Assembly (NCBI GenBank): GCA_028275105.1 | Contig: JAQCNI010000046.1 | Span: 1 to 48,909, forward strand | DNA: 48,909 nucleotides | Reading direction: 5' to 3' | Source of the DNA: Halorubrum sp. | GTDB taxonomy: Archaea; Halobacteriota; Halobacteria; Halobacteriales; Haloferacaceae | Shown: piece by piece, positions 8,007-16,225 of the stretch | How the letters are laid out: the number at the start of each line of letters is the position of its first letter | How positions within the stretch are numbered: position 1 is the first letter of the stretch | Made by a program: the position numbers and the translations under genes | The notes under the pieces: model-generated | Told to the model about the DNA's origin: nothing | Seen by the model: the letters and a program-made list of their open reading frames with translations, nothing else | The model's database searches: none

Positions 8007-8840
8007 TCACTCGCGCTGATGGACCCAGAACTCCTCGGACTCCGTGCGCTCCTTTTTGAATATCGGGACCTCGTCCTTGAGTCGGTCGATCCCGTCCCGA
8101 ACCGTCCGGAACGCCTCCTCGCGATGGCCGGCGAGGACGACGACGAACACGATGTCCTCGCCGGCCGCCACGACGCCGGTCCGGTGGTGCATCGCGACCT
8201 CGAACACGCCCTTGCGGTCGGTCAGCGCGGCGGCGATGGCGTCCATACGGTCGCGGGCGACGCCGTCGTACTTCTCGAACGCAAGGTGGCTCGTCCGGTC
8301 GTCACCCGGGGCGTCGCGAGCGCGAACGCGGCCGGTGAACGTGGCGATCGCACCCGATCGTTCCGCGTCGTCCGACGCCTCGACACGTTCGACGAGCGCC
8401 TCGCGGGTCACCCACGGTTCCGCGTCGTCGAGGGCGGCCACGAGAGTCGCCGCGTCGACGTCGTCGGACGCTTCGGCTTGGACGATCAGGGCACCCGGAG
8501 CGTCCCCGGAGTCGCGGCCCGGACCGAGCAGGACGGTCGGGATCCGGAGTCGGTCGTAGTCGACCGCGACGAGCCAGTCGTGATCCGGCGCAAGGCGGTC
8601 GAGGACCTCGTCGAACCCGTCGGCTGAGCCACTGCCGGTCCACGTCCCGTCCGGGGCGAGCGCGAGTCGCGTTCGGTCGGGACCGGTCGACGCATCGCCG
8701 TCCACGGCCGGGCTGGCGTCTTCCCCGTCCGGTTCCGAGTCGTCGACGCGGCGAACGACGGCGGTCCGGCCGTCGAGCCGGGCCGCTAGCCGATCGGCGA
8801 GGTCGGCCGCGCCCGGGCCCAAGATCGATATCGGCTGCAT
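8007..8840 (-). CDS. moaE: Molybdopterin synthase catalytic subunit MoaE with N-terminal MobB-like domain
   Basis: 277 aa, about twice a plain MoaE. Residues 155-277 are MoaE, which transfers sulfur to precursor Z to make molybdopterin: GAIATFTGRVR near 163, LAFEKYDGVARDRM near 186, MHHRTG near 217, VVVLAGHREEAF near 233 and the catalytic-lysine region PIFKKERTESEEFWV near 259. Residues 1-150 resemble a MobB-like domain, but the P-loop position reads ILGPGAADLADRL, with no GKS/T, so GTP binding is unlikely. The fusion is a haloarchaeal arrangement. Sulfur should come from a MoaD-type protein encoded elsewhere. The gene is divergent from the aldolase operon. Confidence 0.92.
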   Translation of the reverse strand: MQPISILGPGAADLADRLAARLDGRTAVVRRVDDSEPDGEDASPAVDGDASTGPDRTRLALAPDGTWTGSGSADGFDEVLDRLAPDHDWLVAVDYDRLRIPTVLLGPGRDSGDAPGALIVQAEASDDVDAATLVAALDDAEPWVTREALVERVEASDDAERSGAIATFTGRVRARDAPGDDRTSHLAFEKYDGVARDRMDAIAAALTDRKGVFEVAMHHRTGVVAAGEDIVFVVVLAGHREEAFRTVRDGIDRLKDEVPIFKKERTESEEFWVHQRE

Positions 8841-8986
8841 GGCCGAACGCGGGGGGCGAACGGCTTAGGCGTTTCCCGCCCGCATCCACTTCGCGCGACG
8901 TCACGACGAACGAACCGGACCGCGCTCGCGTTCCGTCCCCCCGACCACCGCAGCCCTTTTTATCGGTGTGACTGGTAATGCGTACG

Positions 8987-9790
8987 ATGCTCCCCCACGC
9001 CGACGACACGATCACACGGGACGGAAAGTCGCTCATTCTCGCGTACGACCACGGGCTCGAACACGGGCCGGTCGACTTCGAACCGAACCCGAAGACGGCC
9101 GATCCCGAGCGGGTGTTCGAGCTGGCGACCCACGACGCGGTGACGGCGATAGGCGTCCAGAAGGGGTTGGCGGAGGCGTACTACATCGACTACGAGGACG
9201 AGATGGGGCTGGTCCTGAAGATGAACGGGACCTCGGACCTCTGGAGGGGGGAACCGGATAGCCCCGTCAACTGCTCACCGGAGTACGCCGCCGAGCTCGG
9301 CGCCGACGCCGTGGGGTTCACGCTGTACGGCGGGTCGAACTACGAGACCGAGATGGCCGAGGAGTTCCGCGAGGTCCAAGAGGGCGCGCGCGACCACGAC
9401 ATGGCCGTCGTCATGTGGTCGTACCCCCGCGGGCAGGGCGTCCGCAATGCGCGGGACCCGGACACGATCATTTACGGGGCCCGGATCGGGCTGGAGATCG
9501 GCGCGGACATCGCGAAGATCAAGTACCCCGGATCGGCCGAGGCCATGGCCGAAGCGGTGGAGATGTCCGGCCCGACGAAGGTCGTGATGTCCGGCGGGTC
9601 GAAGGCGGATGACGGGGCGTTCCTCCGGACCGTCGAGGACGCGATGAGCGCCGGGGCCGACGGGCTCGCGGTCGGCCGCAACGTGTTCCAGCGGGAGAAC
9701 CCGATCGAGATCCTCGACGCGCTGGAACTGGTCGTCTTCGAGGGGGCGTCGGCCGAGGAGGCGCTGGCCGGAACGGGCGCGGGTGAGTAG
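8987..9790 (+). CDS. Archaeal class I fructose-bisphosphate aldolase (DhnA family)
   Basis: 267 aa. A Schiff-base aldolase that interconverts fructose 1,6-bisphosphate with DHAP and glyceraldehyde-3-phosphate. Motifs: LAYDHGLEHGP near 18, IGVQKG near 55, FTLYGGS near 111, and AKIKYPG near 176, which contains the candidate Schiff-base lysine. The phosphate-binding end is VVMSGGSK followed by GLAVGRNVFQ. The ORF track starts at 8978; the ATG at 8987 is preferred because the TATA-like TTTTTATC (8957-8964) lies about 26 nt upstream, giving a leaderless mRNA. The FBPase gene begins 4 nt after its stop, so they form a gluconeogenic operon. A 2-amino-3,7-dideoxy-heptulosonate synthase role is possible for relatives but less likely here. 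Confidence 0.92.
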   Translation: MLPHADDTITRDGKSLILAYDHGLEHGPVDFEPNPKTADPERVFELATHDAVTAIGVQKGLAEAYYIDYEDEMGLVLKMNGTSDLWRGEPDSPVNCSPEYAAELGADAVGFTLYGGSNYETEMAEEFREVQEGARDHDMAVVMWSYPRGQGVRNARDPDTIIYGARIGLEIGADIAKIKYPGSAEAMAEAVEMSGPTKVVMSGGSKADDGAFLRTVEDAMSAGADGLAVGRNVFQRENPIEILDALELVVFEGASAEEALAGTGAGE

Positions 9791-9793
9791 CTC

Positions 9794-10699
9794 ATGGGCG
9801 ACGCCACCGGAGCGAACGACCCCGTCGTCGAGGCGGTGTTCGACGCGGTCGCGGGGATCGCCCCGGAGATCCGTGACGCGTTGCCCGGTCGTCGCGTCGA
9901 GAGCGGGACCGAGAACCCCTCCGGGGAGACGGTACTCGCGGGGGACATGTACGCCGACGAACTCCTCGCCGACGCGCTGACCGCGATCGACGGCGTCGGC
10001 GCGTTCGTCAGCGAGGAGCGGCCCGAGGCGACCGACGCCGGCGAGGGGTACTCGGTCGCCATCGACCCCCTCGACGGCTCCTCGAACCTCCGGTCGAACA
10101 ACACGATGGGAACGGTGATCGGCGTGTACGACGCCCCGCTTCCCGCCCCCGGGCGCGACCTCGTCGCGGCCGGCTATACGCTGTACGGCCCGATCACGAC
10201 GATGGTCGTCGCGGACGAGTCCGGCGTCCGCGAGGAGGTCGTCGAGCGCGACCCGAACGCGACCGGGGAGGACGGCCCCGAGGGCGCTTCACGCTCGGTC
10301 GTCGACGAGGATCTGACGCTCCCCGACGAGCCGACCGTCTACGGCTTCGGCGGACGGATCCCCGACTGGCCCGACGCGTTCCTGGAGTACGCCCGCGAGG
10401 TCGAATCCGAACTCAAACTCAGATACGGCGGCTCGATGGTCGGCGACGTCAACCAAGTGGTGACGTACGGCGGGGTGTTCGCGTACCCCACGCTCGTCGA
10501 CGACCCCGAGGGGAAGCTCCGGCTCTCCTTCGAGGGGAACCCCATCGCGTACGTGATCGAGCGGATGGGTGGGGCGTCCTCGGACGGCTCCGGCTCGATT
10601 CTCGACATCGAACCCGACGGGCTCCACGACCGCGTGCCGCTCTACGTCGGCAACGAGGCACTGATCGACCGGCTCGAAGCCGCACTCGACGACGAGTAG
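9794..10699 (+). CDS. fbp: Class 1 fructose-1,6-bisphosphatase
   Basis: 301 aa. Removes the C1 phosphate from fructose 1,6-bisphosphate in gluconeogenesis. The metal-binding signature DPLDGSSN is near 91-98, preceded by an acidic SEERPE segment near 73. Substrate contacts RYGGSMVGDVNQ (about 213) and GNPIAYVIERMGGASS (about 247) match class 1 FBPases better than inositol monophosphatases. It follows the aldolase by 3 nt, consistent with a two-gene operon that commits triose phosphates to sugar synthesis. Repeat copy A begins about 30 bp after the stop. Confidence 0.94.
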   Translation: MGDATGANDPVVEAVFDAVAGIAPEIRDALPGRRVESGTENPSGETVLAGDMYADELLADALTAIDGVGAFVSEERPEATDAGEGYSVAIDPLDGSSNLRSNNTMGTVIGVYDAPLPAPGRDLVAAGYTLYGPITTMVVADESGVREEVVERDPNATGEDGPEGASRSVVDEDLTLPDEPTVYGFGGRIPDWPDAFLEYAREVESELKLRYGGSMVGDVNQVVTYGGVFAYPTLVDDPEGKLRLSFEGNPIAYVIERMGGASSDGSGSILDIEPDGLHDRVPLYVGNEALIDRLEAALDDE

Positions 10700-10728
10700 C
10701 GGAACGAATCGCGATGTTTTCCGATCGG

Positions 10729-10987
10729 TGCGGTGGCGCGCTCCGGTGAGCGGGCCGAAGGCTCGTGAATCCGAGCGCGAGGGAGTCGCACGCGACGTGG
10801 GCGACCGACGGGAGCCCACAAGCGAGCGACGAGGCTGGGGAGGCGCGAGGCGTACGGCTGTGCGGGGTGGGACTCAAAGGGGCAGCTGCGAGGGCGGCGC
10901 AGGCGACGAAAGCACTGGACGGAGCGAACGAAGTGAGTGACTGAAGCGCGCATCGAGCGTGCGCCGCCCTCGCAGCTGGGGCTTTGG
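10729..10987 (+). repeat. Structured repeat element, copy A
   Basis: About 259 bp with no credible gene. It shares blocks with copy B (29634-29887, minus) and copy C (47483-47798, plus): GGCGCGCTC near the 5' end, GAGCGCGAGGGA, GAGGCTGGGGAGGCG, and GACTCAAAGGGGCAG. It ends in a hairpin: CAAAG (10875-10879), GGG, then a perfect 19-bp stem (10883-10901 with 10960-10978), GGG, CTTTG. The ORFs called here are shadows. See findings. Confidence 0.85.
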
Positions 10988-11087
10988 CGGTTATGATGGT
11001 CACCGCGACAGCAACCGCGTACCGTCGGACAGCGGACACTCCGACGGTGGGCATCTCGATATGCCGCCCGACACTCACGAAATCGGA

Positions 11088-11395
11088 CTATATCGGCGGT
11101 TCGGACGTCCCGTTCCCCAAATCGACGGGGTCGTACCCGACCCGATCGCGGGCGTGCTCGACGTTGAACGACGAGTTTGGGTCGTCGCTGATCCCGTAGA
11201 ACACCTCGAAGACGCCGCCTTCGACGCGCCGTAGTCGGAGTCGAGCCGGATCGGGGCCCCGTGGTCGACCGTGAACCCGTAGTTGGGGTCGGACGGTTCG
11301 GGGGCGTACCCCGACTCGTACATCCCGACCGCGTGGTTCGACGGGGCGGGGACGACGGCGACGACGCCGTGTGCGCCGGTGAGGAGAACTGGCAT
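11088..11395 (-). pseudogene. Decayed NAD-dependent epimerase/dehydratase (extended SDR)
   Basis: About 308 bp that can be read as pieces of one extended short-chain dehydrogenase. From the ATG at 11395 it reads MPVLLTGAHG (the Rossmann start, cut short), jumps to SNHAVGMYESGYAPEPSDP and then to the catalytic YxxxK in DYGASK. A frameshift then puts the C-terminal piece (FEVFYGISDDPNSSFNVEHA, RDRVGYDP) into the frame of ORF 11088-11498. Against a usual length of about 250-310 aa, at least two internal segments are gone. It lies between repeat copy A and the membrane-protein gene that ends at 11401. Confidence 0.8.
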
Positions 11396-11400
11396 GGCGA

Positions 11401-12072
11401 TCAGGCGGACGCCTCCTCGTCGTCGCTCGCGGTCCACCGCCGCGCGCCGGGGAGCAGGCCGACGAGCGTCGTGATGTACCCGAACTTGAACAGCCCAACC
11501 TGCGAGAGACCCCCGAGGACGAACACGGCGAGGAACGGAAGCGCCGTCGGGTCGAAGAGAAGCGGCTCGGCGGTCAGTTCCTCGGCAGCGGTCGCGAACG
11601 ACTCGGGGGTGAGCGACCGGGTCGCGAGCGCCGCACCGATGAAGGCGGTCGAGACGAGGAGCGTCGTCCGCGTGAGCACGAATCCGAACAGCGCGCCGAC
11701 GGCGACCCCCGCGAGCGTCGCCCCGACGAGCAGGAGCGTCCCCTGAATGCCTCCGGCCCCGGCGGCGTACAGCGGTCCGACCGCAAAGCGGCCGACGAAC
11801 CCGCCGACGACGCCGCCGATCCCGAGAACGGCGAAGGAGAGCCCGGCGTATGCGATGAACCCGCCGACTGCGGCGCCGACGAGGACCGCACCCGCGGTGA
11901 GCGCCAACCCGTCGACGGCGACGAATCCGAGGACGTTCGGGGCTGCGAGGTAGCCCGCGCCGGCGCCGATCAGGAGCCCGGTCAGCGTCACGGCGTACAC
12001 GGAGACGGCCGCGCCGACGAACGCGAGCAGGAGCCCGACGACGACGACCCCCGCGTTGAGTGGCGTGAACAT
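11401..12072 (-). CDS. Multi-pass membrane protein, DUF4203-like
   Basis: 223 aa, almost all hydrophobic, with about seven predicted transmembrane segments rich in Gly/Ala/Val (VVVVGLLLAFVGAAVSVYAV at the start) and a short acidic cytoplasmic tail (TASDDEEASA). It resembles the DUF4203-type glycine-rich membrane proteins; function unknown. The ORF track begins 35 codons earlier; the ATG at 12072 has a TATA-like TTTTAAG about 26 nt upstream. No catalytic motif is visible. Confidence 0.82.
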   Translation of the reverse strand: MFTPLNAGVVVVGLLLAFVGAAVSVYAVTLTGLLIGAGAGYLAAPNVLGFVAVDGLALTAGAVLVGAAVGGFIAYAGLSFAVLGIGGVVGGFVGRFAVGPLYAAGAGGIQGTLLLVGATLAGVAVGALFGFVLTRTTLLVSTAFIGAALATRSLTPESFATAAEELTAEPLLFDPTALPFLAVFVLGGLSQVGLFKFGYITTLVGLLPGARRWTASDDEEASA

Positions 12073-12173
12073 ACTCTCACGTGTGCCGTCATTCGGCTTA
12101 AAAGGTCGCAACGCTTCGACCCCGGGGCGGGCGACCCGCGATTCCCACCGTATCGCACGCGTTCGGAATCCCC

Positions 12174-12452
12174 TCACCGCGACCGACGCTCGACGCGTCT
12201 GTCGACGCGCCGCGTGTACCCCCCGACTGCGAGGCCGAATCCGACGATCAGAAGCGTGAACCCGAAGAGCTTGGAGGTGCCGACAGTCAGCAGCGCGAGG
12301 ATCACGCCGAACACGAGCGCGAACACGCCGGCGACGACGATGCCGGCGTCGACGAGCGGCGACGGTTGAAGGGACTCACAGTGTGGGCAGATGCGGGCGT
12401 CCGACGGGATCGGCTCCCGGCACTCGAGACAGCGGACACGGTCGCGGGGCAC
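12174..12452 (-). CDS. Zinc-ribbon membrane protein
   Basis: 92 aa. The N-terminal zinc ribbon has two CxxC pairs (CLECREPIPSDARICPHC), followed by two transmembrane helices (about 34-55 and 62-80) and an Arg-rich tail (RRVDRRVERRSR). No enzyme motif. Likely a small membrane-anchored zinc-binding protein of unknown role. Confidence 0.85.
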   Translation of the reverse strand: MPRDRVRCLECREPIPSDARICPHCESLQPSPLVDAGIVVAGVFALVFGVILALLTVGTSKLFGFTLLIVGFGLAVGGYTRRVDRRVERRSR

Positions 12453-12509
12453 GGTCGCTCGTTCGGTAGTCGACGGCTTATCGCTTCTCGTGGGGGGACG
12501 TCAAACGCA

Positions 12510-13844
12510 TCAATCGTCCGCGGCGGTCCCGTTCCCGCCGCCTCCTCCGCCATCGCTCCCAACTACCCCGAGCGTCTCGTCGACCTGCGTGACCACGGTC
12601 ACGAGTGCGATGACCGAGAGGACGGCCCCGACGGCGAAGGGGACGACGAACCCGAAGCCGACGAGCCACCCGGACGCCAGCGGGCCGAGGGCGACCCCGA
12701 GCCCGAACCCCATCGTGAGCACGGACAGCGTCGACCCCGACTCGCCCTCCCGGGCGAGGTCGCCGGCGAGTGCGAGCGAGGGAGCGAACACGAACGCGAC
12801 GGCGACCCCCTGTCCGAGTCGGACCAGCGTCATCACCGTGGAGTCGAACACGAGCCCCTGTAGCAGCGTCGTCGGCACGAGGAGGACGAACCCCACGAGG
12901 AGGAACGGCCGCCGGCCAAATCGGTCGCTGGCGCGCCCGACGGGCACCTGAAGGGCCACGTTGGCGATGGTGACCGCGGCGAATTGGAGCCCGAACCACA
13001 CCGGCGGCTGGTCAAGCCGGACGTTGACCTCGTTCTGGAGCGTCGCGAACAGCGCGATACAGATCCCCATCGCGACCGTCGCTACCCCGAGCGCAAACAC
13101 CGGGTCGAGCAGGCGGTCCTCGCCGCGAACCTGGATCGAGAGGTCGTCGCCCGCCTCCGCCGTATCGGCGGCGTCGTGGACGAGGAGGTAGACGAGCAGG
13201 AAGCTGAGGTACGCGCCGAAACAGGCGACGACGAAGGCGGCGTTGAACCTATTGATCGTCGGGAGACCGAGCGCCGTCAGGTCGTACGGCCCGTTGTCGA
13301 CGACGACGCCCGCGAGGACGGGGCCGAAGCCGAACCCGATCAGCCGGAACGTGTTGAACACGCCGAAATTGCCGCCACGCTCGTCCGCGCCCGACGCGTA
13401 CTCGTTGACGAGCGCGACCGTCGCCGGGATCGTCAACGCGGCCCCGAATCCCTGGATCGCCCGGAGGACGACGAGGATCCAGTAGGAGTCCGCCAGCGTG
13501 TAGAGCCCGCTCGCCGTCCCCAGGAGGAGGATTCCGACGAGGACGAAGGGGCGGCGGGTCGCCAGCCGGTCGGAGAGGCGTCCGGTCCACGGCTGTGAGA
13601 GGCTGTTGAGGAAACCGAACAGCGAGAGGACGAACCCGATGAGCAGCGGCTCCGTCAGCGTCACGCTCGCCACGCCGACCCCGACCCTCGTTCCGAGGAG
13701 CGCATCGATCGCGATCAGGTCGCTGGCGACGTACAGCGGGAGGACGACGATGAGAAAGGAGTTGCCGACCGCCCCGACCATTCGCGCGAGCGCGAGGACG
13801 ATCACGCGCCGGTCGGTGTCACGTATCCGTGCGATCGACCCCAT
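12510..13844 (-). CDS. Major facilitator superfamily transporter
   Basis: 444 aa with about 12 transmembrane helices in two halves joined by an acidic cytoplasmic loop (DAADTAEAGDDLSIQVRGEDRLLDP). The motif-A region between helices 2 and 3 reads GRLSDRLATRRPFVLVG, with a second-half counterpart VGRASDRFGRRPFLLVG. Substrate cannot be predicted; drug or metabolite efflux is typical. The C-terminus is a Gly-rich tail. Confidence 0.9.
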   Translation of the reverse strand: MGSIARIRDTDRRVIVLALARMVGAVGNSFLIVVLPLYVASDLIAIDALLGTRVGVGVASVTLTEPLLIGFVLSLFGFLNSLSQPWTGRLSDRLATRRPFVLVGILLLGTASGLYTLADSYWILVVLRAIQGFGAALTIPATVALVNEYASGADERGGNFGVFNTFRLIGFGFGPVLAGVVVDNGPYDLTALGLPTINRFNAAFVVACFGAYLSFLLVYLLVHDAADTAEAGDDLSIQVRGEDRLLDPVFALGVATVAMGICIALFATLQNEVNVRLDQPPVWFGLQFAAVTIANVALQVPVGRASDRFGRRPFLLVGFVLLVPTTLLQGLVFDSTVMTLVRLGQGVAVAFVFAPSLALAGDLAREGESGSTLSVLTMGFGLGVALGPLASGWLVGFGFVVPFAVGAVLSVIALVTVVTQVDETLGVVGSDGGGGGGNGTAADD

Positions 13845-13920
13845 CCGGGCGTCGTTCGGTCGGGGCCGTGAAGGCGCTTGCGAACGGCGGGAGAGGATCC
13901 GGTTCCCGGAACCCGCCCGA

Positions 13921-13979
13921 GGCCGGGAGGCGCCCCGAAGGGCCGGGCCGGGAGGCGCCCCGAAGGGCCGGGCCGGGAC
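13921..13979. repeat. 25-bp tandem repeat, about 2.4 copies
   Basis: The unit GGCCGGGAGGCGCCCC plus GAAGGGCCG repeats at 13921 and 13946, with a partial third copy at 13971. It lies between the MFS start and the end of the gutted two-component gene. Each unit carries a palindromic GGCGCC. Role unknown. Confidence 0.8.
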
Positions 13980-13981
13980 GC

Positions 13982-14488
13982 TCAGCCCTCGACGACCCCG
14001 GAGCCGGGACGCTCGACGCCGCGTACCTCGAACCGGGCGCCGCCCGCGGCGGAGTCGGTCGCCGTGACGGTCCAGCCGTGCGCCTCGGCGATCTGCGTGA
14101 CGATCGCCAGGCCGAAGCCGGTGTTCCCCTCGATTCCGCTTTGCCCGGGGGCGAACGGATCGTCGCGGACGTCAGCCGGGATTCCCGGGCCGTCGTCGAC
14201 GACGTAGAACCCGGCCTTGAGGTCGCCGACCCGAACCGTGACGTCGGCCGAGCCGGAGTTCGATCCCCCCGCGCCGAAGTCCGACCCGTCGCGTGCGGTG
14301 TTCCTCGGCCGCGCCCCGGATGCGGTTCGCCAGTCGAACGACCCCGACTTCAGCCGCTCCAGCGCCGACTCCGGGTCCGTCACGTCCGTCACCGCCGCCG
14401 ACTCAAGCTCCCGACCGAAGAACGTCTCGGCGAGATCGAGCACCGAGGGGTCTTCGTCGACGTGTAACACGTCGATCCGATCCACCAC
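13982..14488 (-). pseudogene. Internally deleted receiver/histidine-kinase remnant
   Basis: From the GTG at 14488 (168 aa) the protein begins as a response-regulator receiver (IDVLHVDEDPSVLDLAETFF, then DVTDPESALERLKSGSFD). It stops before the phospho-acceptor Asp and joins, in frame, a region ending in the distal part of a HATPase_c domain: FYVVDDGPGIPADVRDD (G1 box), then TGFGLAIVTQIAEAHGW (G2 box). The phospho-acceptor Asp, any PAS domain, the HisKA His box and the N box are missing. The family is normally several hundred aa. It cannot work as a kinase, so it is a remnant, though the frame remains open. Confidence 0.75.
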
Positions 14489-14600
14489 GGGCGGGGTACG
14501 AACCGACGAAGCAAACGCGTGTCGGCCCGATCCGGGAGGGAGGTTCGCTGCCGCCGCGCGTGGTGGAGTCTTAAGTCGCCGGGGAACCGAACGACGATGA

Positions 14601-16169
14601 ATGCCGGGCGAGACGCTCCCGGGGGTGGATGCGAACGACGCCGATGACGAGGACCGCATCGTGTTCCACGTCGACATGGACTGTTTTTACGCCTCCTGCG
14701 AACGGCTCCGGGAGCCCGCATTGCGCGGCGAGCCCGTCGTGATCGGGATGGGCTACGAGCCCGGAGAGACGGTCGGGGCGGTCGCGACAGCCAGCTACGA
14801 GGCTCGCGAGTTCGGCGTCGAGAGCGCGATGCCGATCTCCGAGGCTCTCGACCGCCTTCCGCGGCGGGCCGACGCCGATGAAGCCGATGACGACGATGGC
14901 GACGACGACGGGACGAGTTCCGGGGAGAACGCCACCGAGCCGACCGAAACCGGCCACTACCGCTCGGTCGACCTCGAGTTCTACGAGTCGGTCGCGGCGG
15001 AGGTGAAGGACGTACTGCGCGACGCCGCCGACGTCGTTCGTGAGGTGAGCATCGACGAGGCGTACCTCGACGTCACCGACCGGACCTCGTGGGGAGTCGT
15101 GGGCGGCGATGGCGGTCCGGAGCCGAGCGCCGGAACCGAACCGAAACCGAGCGCCGCGGCCGGGCCGACCGACGCGAGGACGCTCGCGGAGGGATACGCG
15201 CGACACGTCAAGGGCCGGATCGGGCGCGAGGCGGGCGTCCCCGCGAGCGTGGGCGTCGCCCCGGAGATGTCGACCGCGAAGGTCGCCAGCGACGCGGACA
15301 AACCGGACGGACTCGTCGTCGTCCCCCCCGGGTCGGTCGAGGGGTTCCTCGCGCCGCTGCCGACGGCGGCGCTCCACGGCGTCGGGCCGGTGACGGAACG
15401 GGCCCTTGCGGACCGCGGGATCGAGACCGCCGGCGACGTGGCGGCGGCCGACCGGGAAACGCTGACGGCCGAACTCGGCGAGCGGGGCCAAGCGCTGTAC
15501 CGTCGTGCCCGCGGCGAGGACGACCGAGCGGTGACGCCGCGGGGGCTGCCCAAGAGCCTCTCGCGGGAATCGTCGCTGCCGGCGACCGCCGACGAGGTGC
15601 GGAAACGCGAGACCGTCGCCGCGCTCGCGGCCGACGTCGCCCGCCGGGCTCGCGAGCGGGGCTGTCTGTACCGCACCATCGGGATCAAGGCGGTCGTTCC
15701 CCAATATGACGTCAACACGCGCGCCCGAAGCCTATCCGGCCCGGTCGACGACCCGGGGTTGGTCGAGACGGTTGCGCTGGAGTTGCTCGCGGAGTTCGCC
15801 GACGAGGCGGTTCGAAAGCTCGGCGTCCGCGTCTCGAACCTCGACTTCGCGGCGGGCGACCAAGCGACCCTGACGGGATTTGACGCCGGGGGGGCGACCG
15901 AGGGCGGGGGTGACGGCGGCGAAACGGCCGGTCGGGACGGACCCGACCCGGTCGCAACCGACCCGATCAAGACCGTCGGCGACCGCGGGAAACTCACCGA
16001 CTGGGTGGGCGCCGGGGACGACGCGGAGGATGTCGGCGACGAAGGGGGAGCGGCGGGACGGGCCGACCGGGCGGGACCAACCGAGCGATCGGAACCAACC
16101 GAACGAGCGAGGTCGCCTGCGATCGACGCCCGTGACGACGACCAGACGTCGCTCCGGGAGTGGGAGTGA
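14601..16169 (+). CDS. dinB: DNA polymerase IV (DinB, Y family)
   Basis: 522 aa, longer than typical (about 350-420) because of two acidic low-complexity insertions (about 95-120 and 168-195) and an acidic tail. It does translesion DNA synthesis. Catalytic acids lie in HVDMDCFYASCE near 23 and in SIDEAYLDVT near 149. The YxxR-type substrate site is SYEAREFGV, and the little-finger start is KSLSRESS. The last residues, QTSLREWE, resemble a PCNA-interacting motif. The ATG at 14601 is preceded by a TATA-like TCTTAAG near 14568, so the mRNA should be leaderless. It is divergent from the kinase remnant. Confidence 0.94.
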   Translation: MPGETLPGVDANDADDEDRIVFHVDMDCFYASCERLREPALRGEPVVIGMGYEPGETVGAVATASYEAREFGVESAMPISEALDRLPRRADADEADDDDGDDDGTSSGENATEPTETGHYRSVDLEFYESVAAEVKDVLRDAADVVREVSIDEAYLDVTDRTSWGVVGGDGGPEPSAGTEPKPSAAAGPTDARTLAEGYARHVKGRIGREAGVPASVGVAPEMSTAKVASDADKPDGLVVVPPGSVEGFLAPLPTAALHGVGPVTERALADRGIETAGDVAAADRETLTAELGERGQALYRRARGEDDRAVTPRGLPKSLSRESSLPATADEVRKRETVAALAADVARRARERGCLYRTIGIKAVVPQYDVNTRARSLSGPVDDPGLVETVALELLAEFADEAVRKLGVRVSNLDFAAGDQATLTGFDAGGATEGGGDGGETAGRDGPDPVATDPIKTVGDRGKLTDWVGAGDDAEDVGDEGGAAGRADRAGPTERSEPTERARSPAIDARDDDQTSLREWE

Positions 16170-16225
16170 CCGGCTCAAAATTGCGTCGGCAGCGGATTTT
16201 AGGCCGCCGCGAGCAACGCGGGAGT

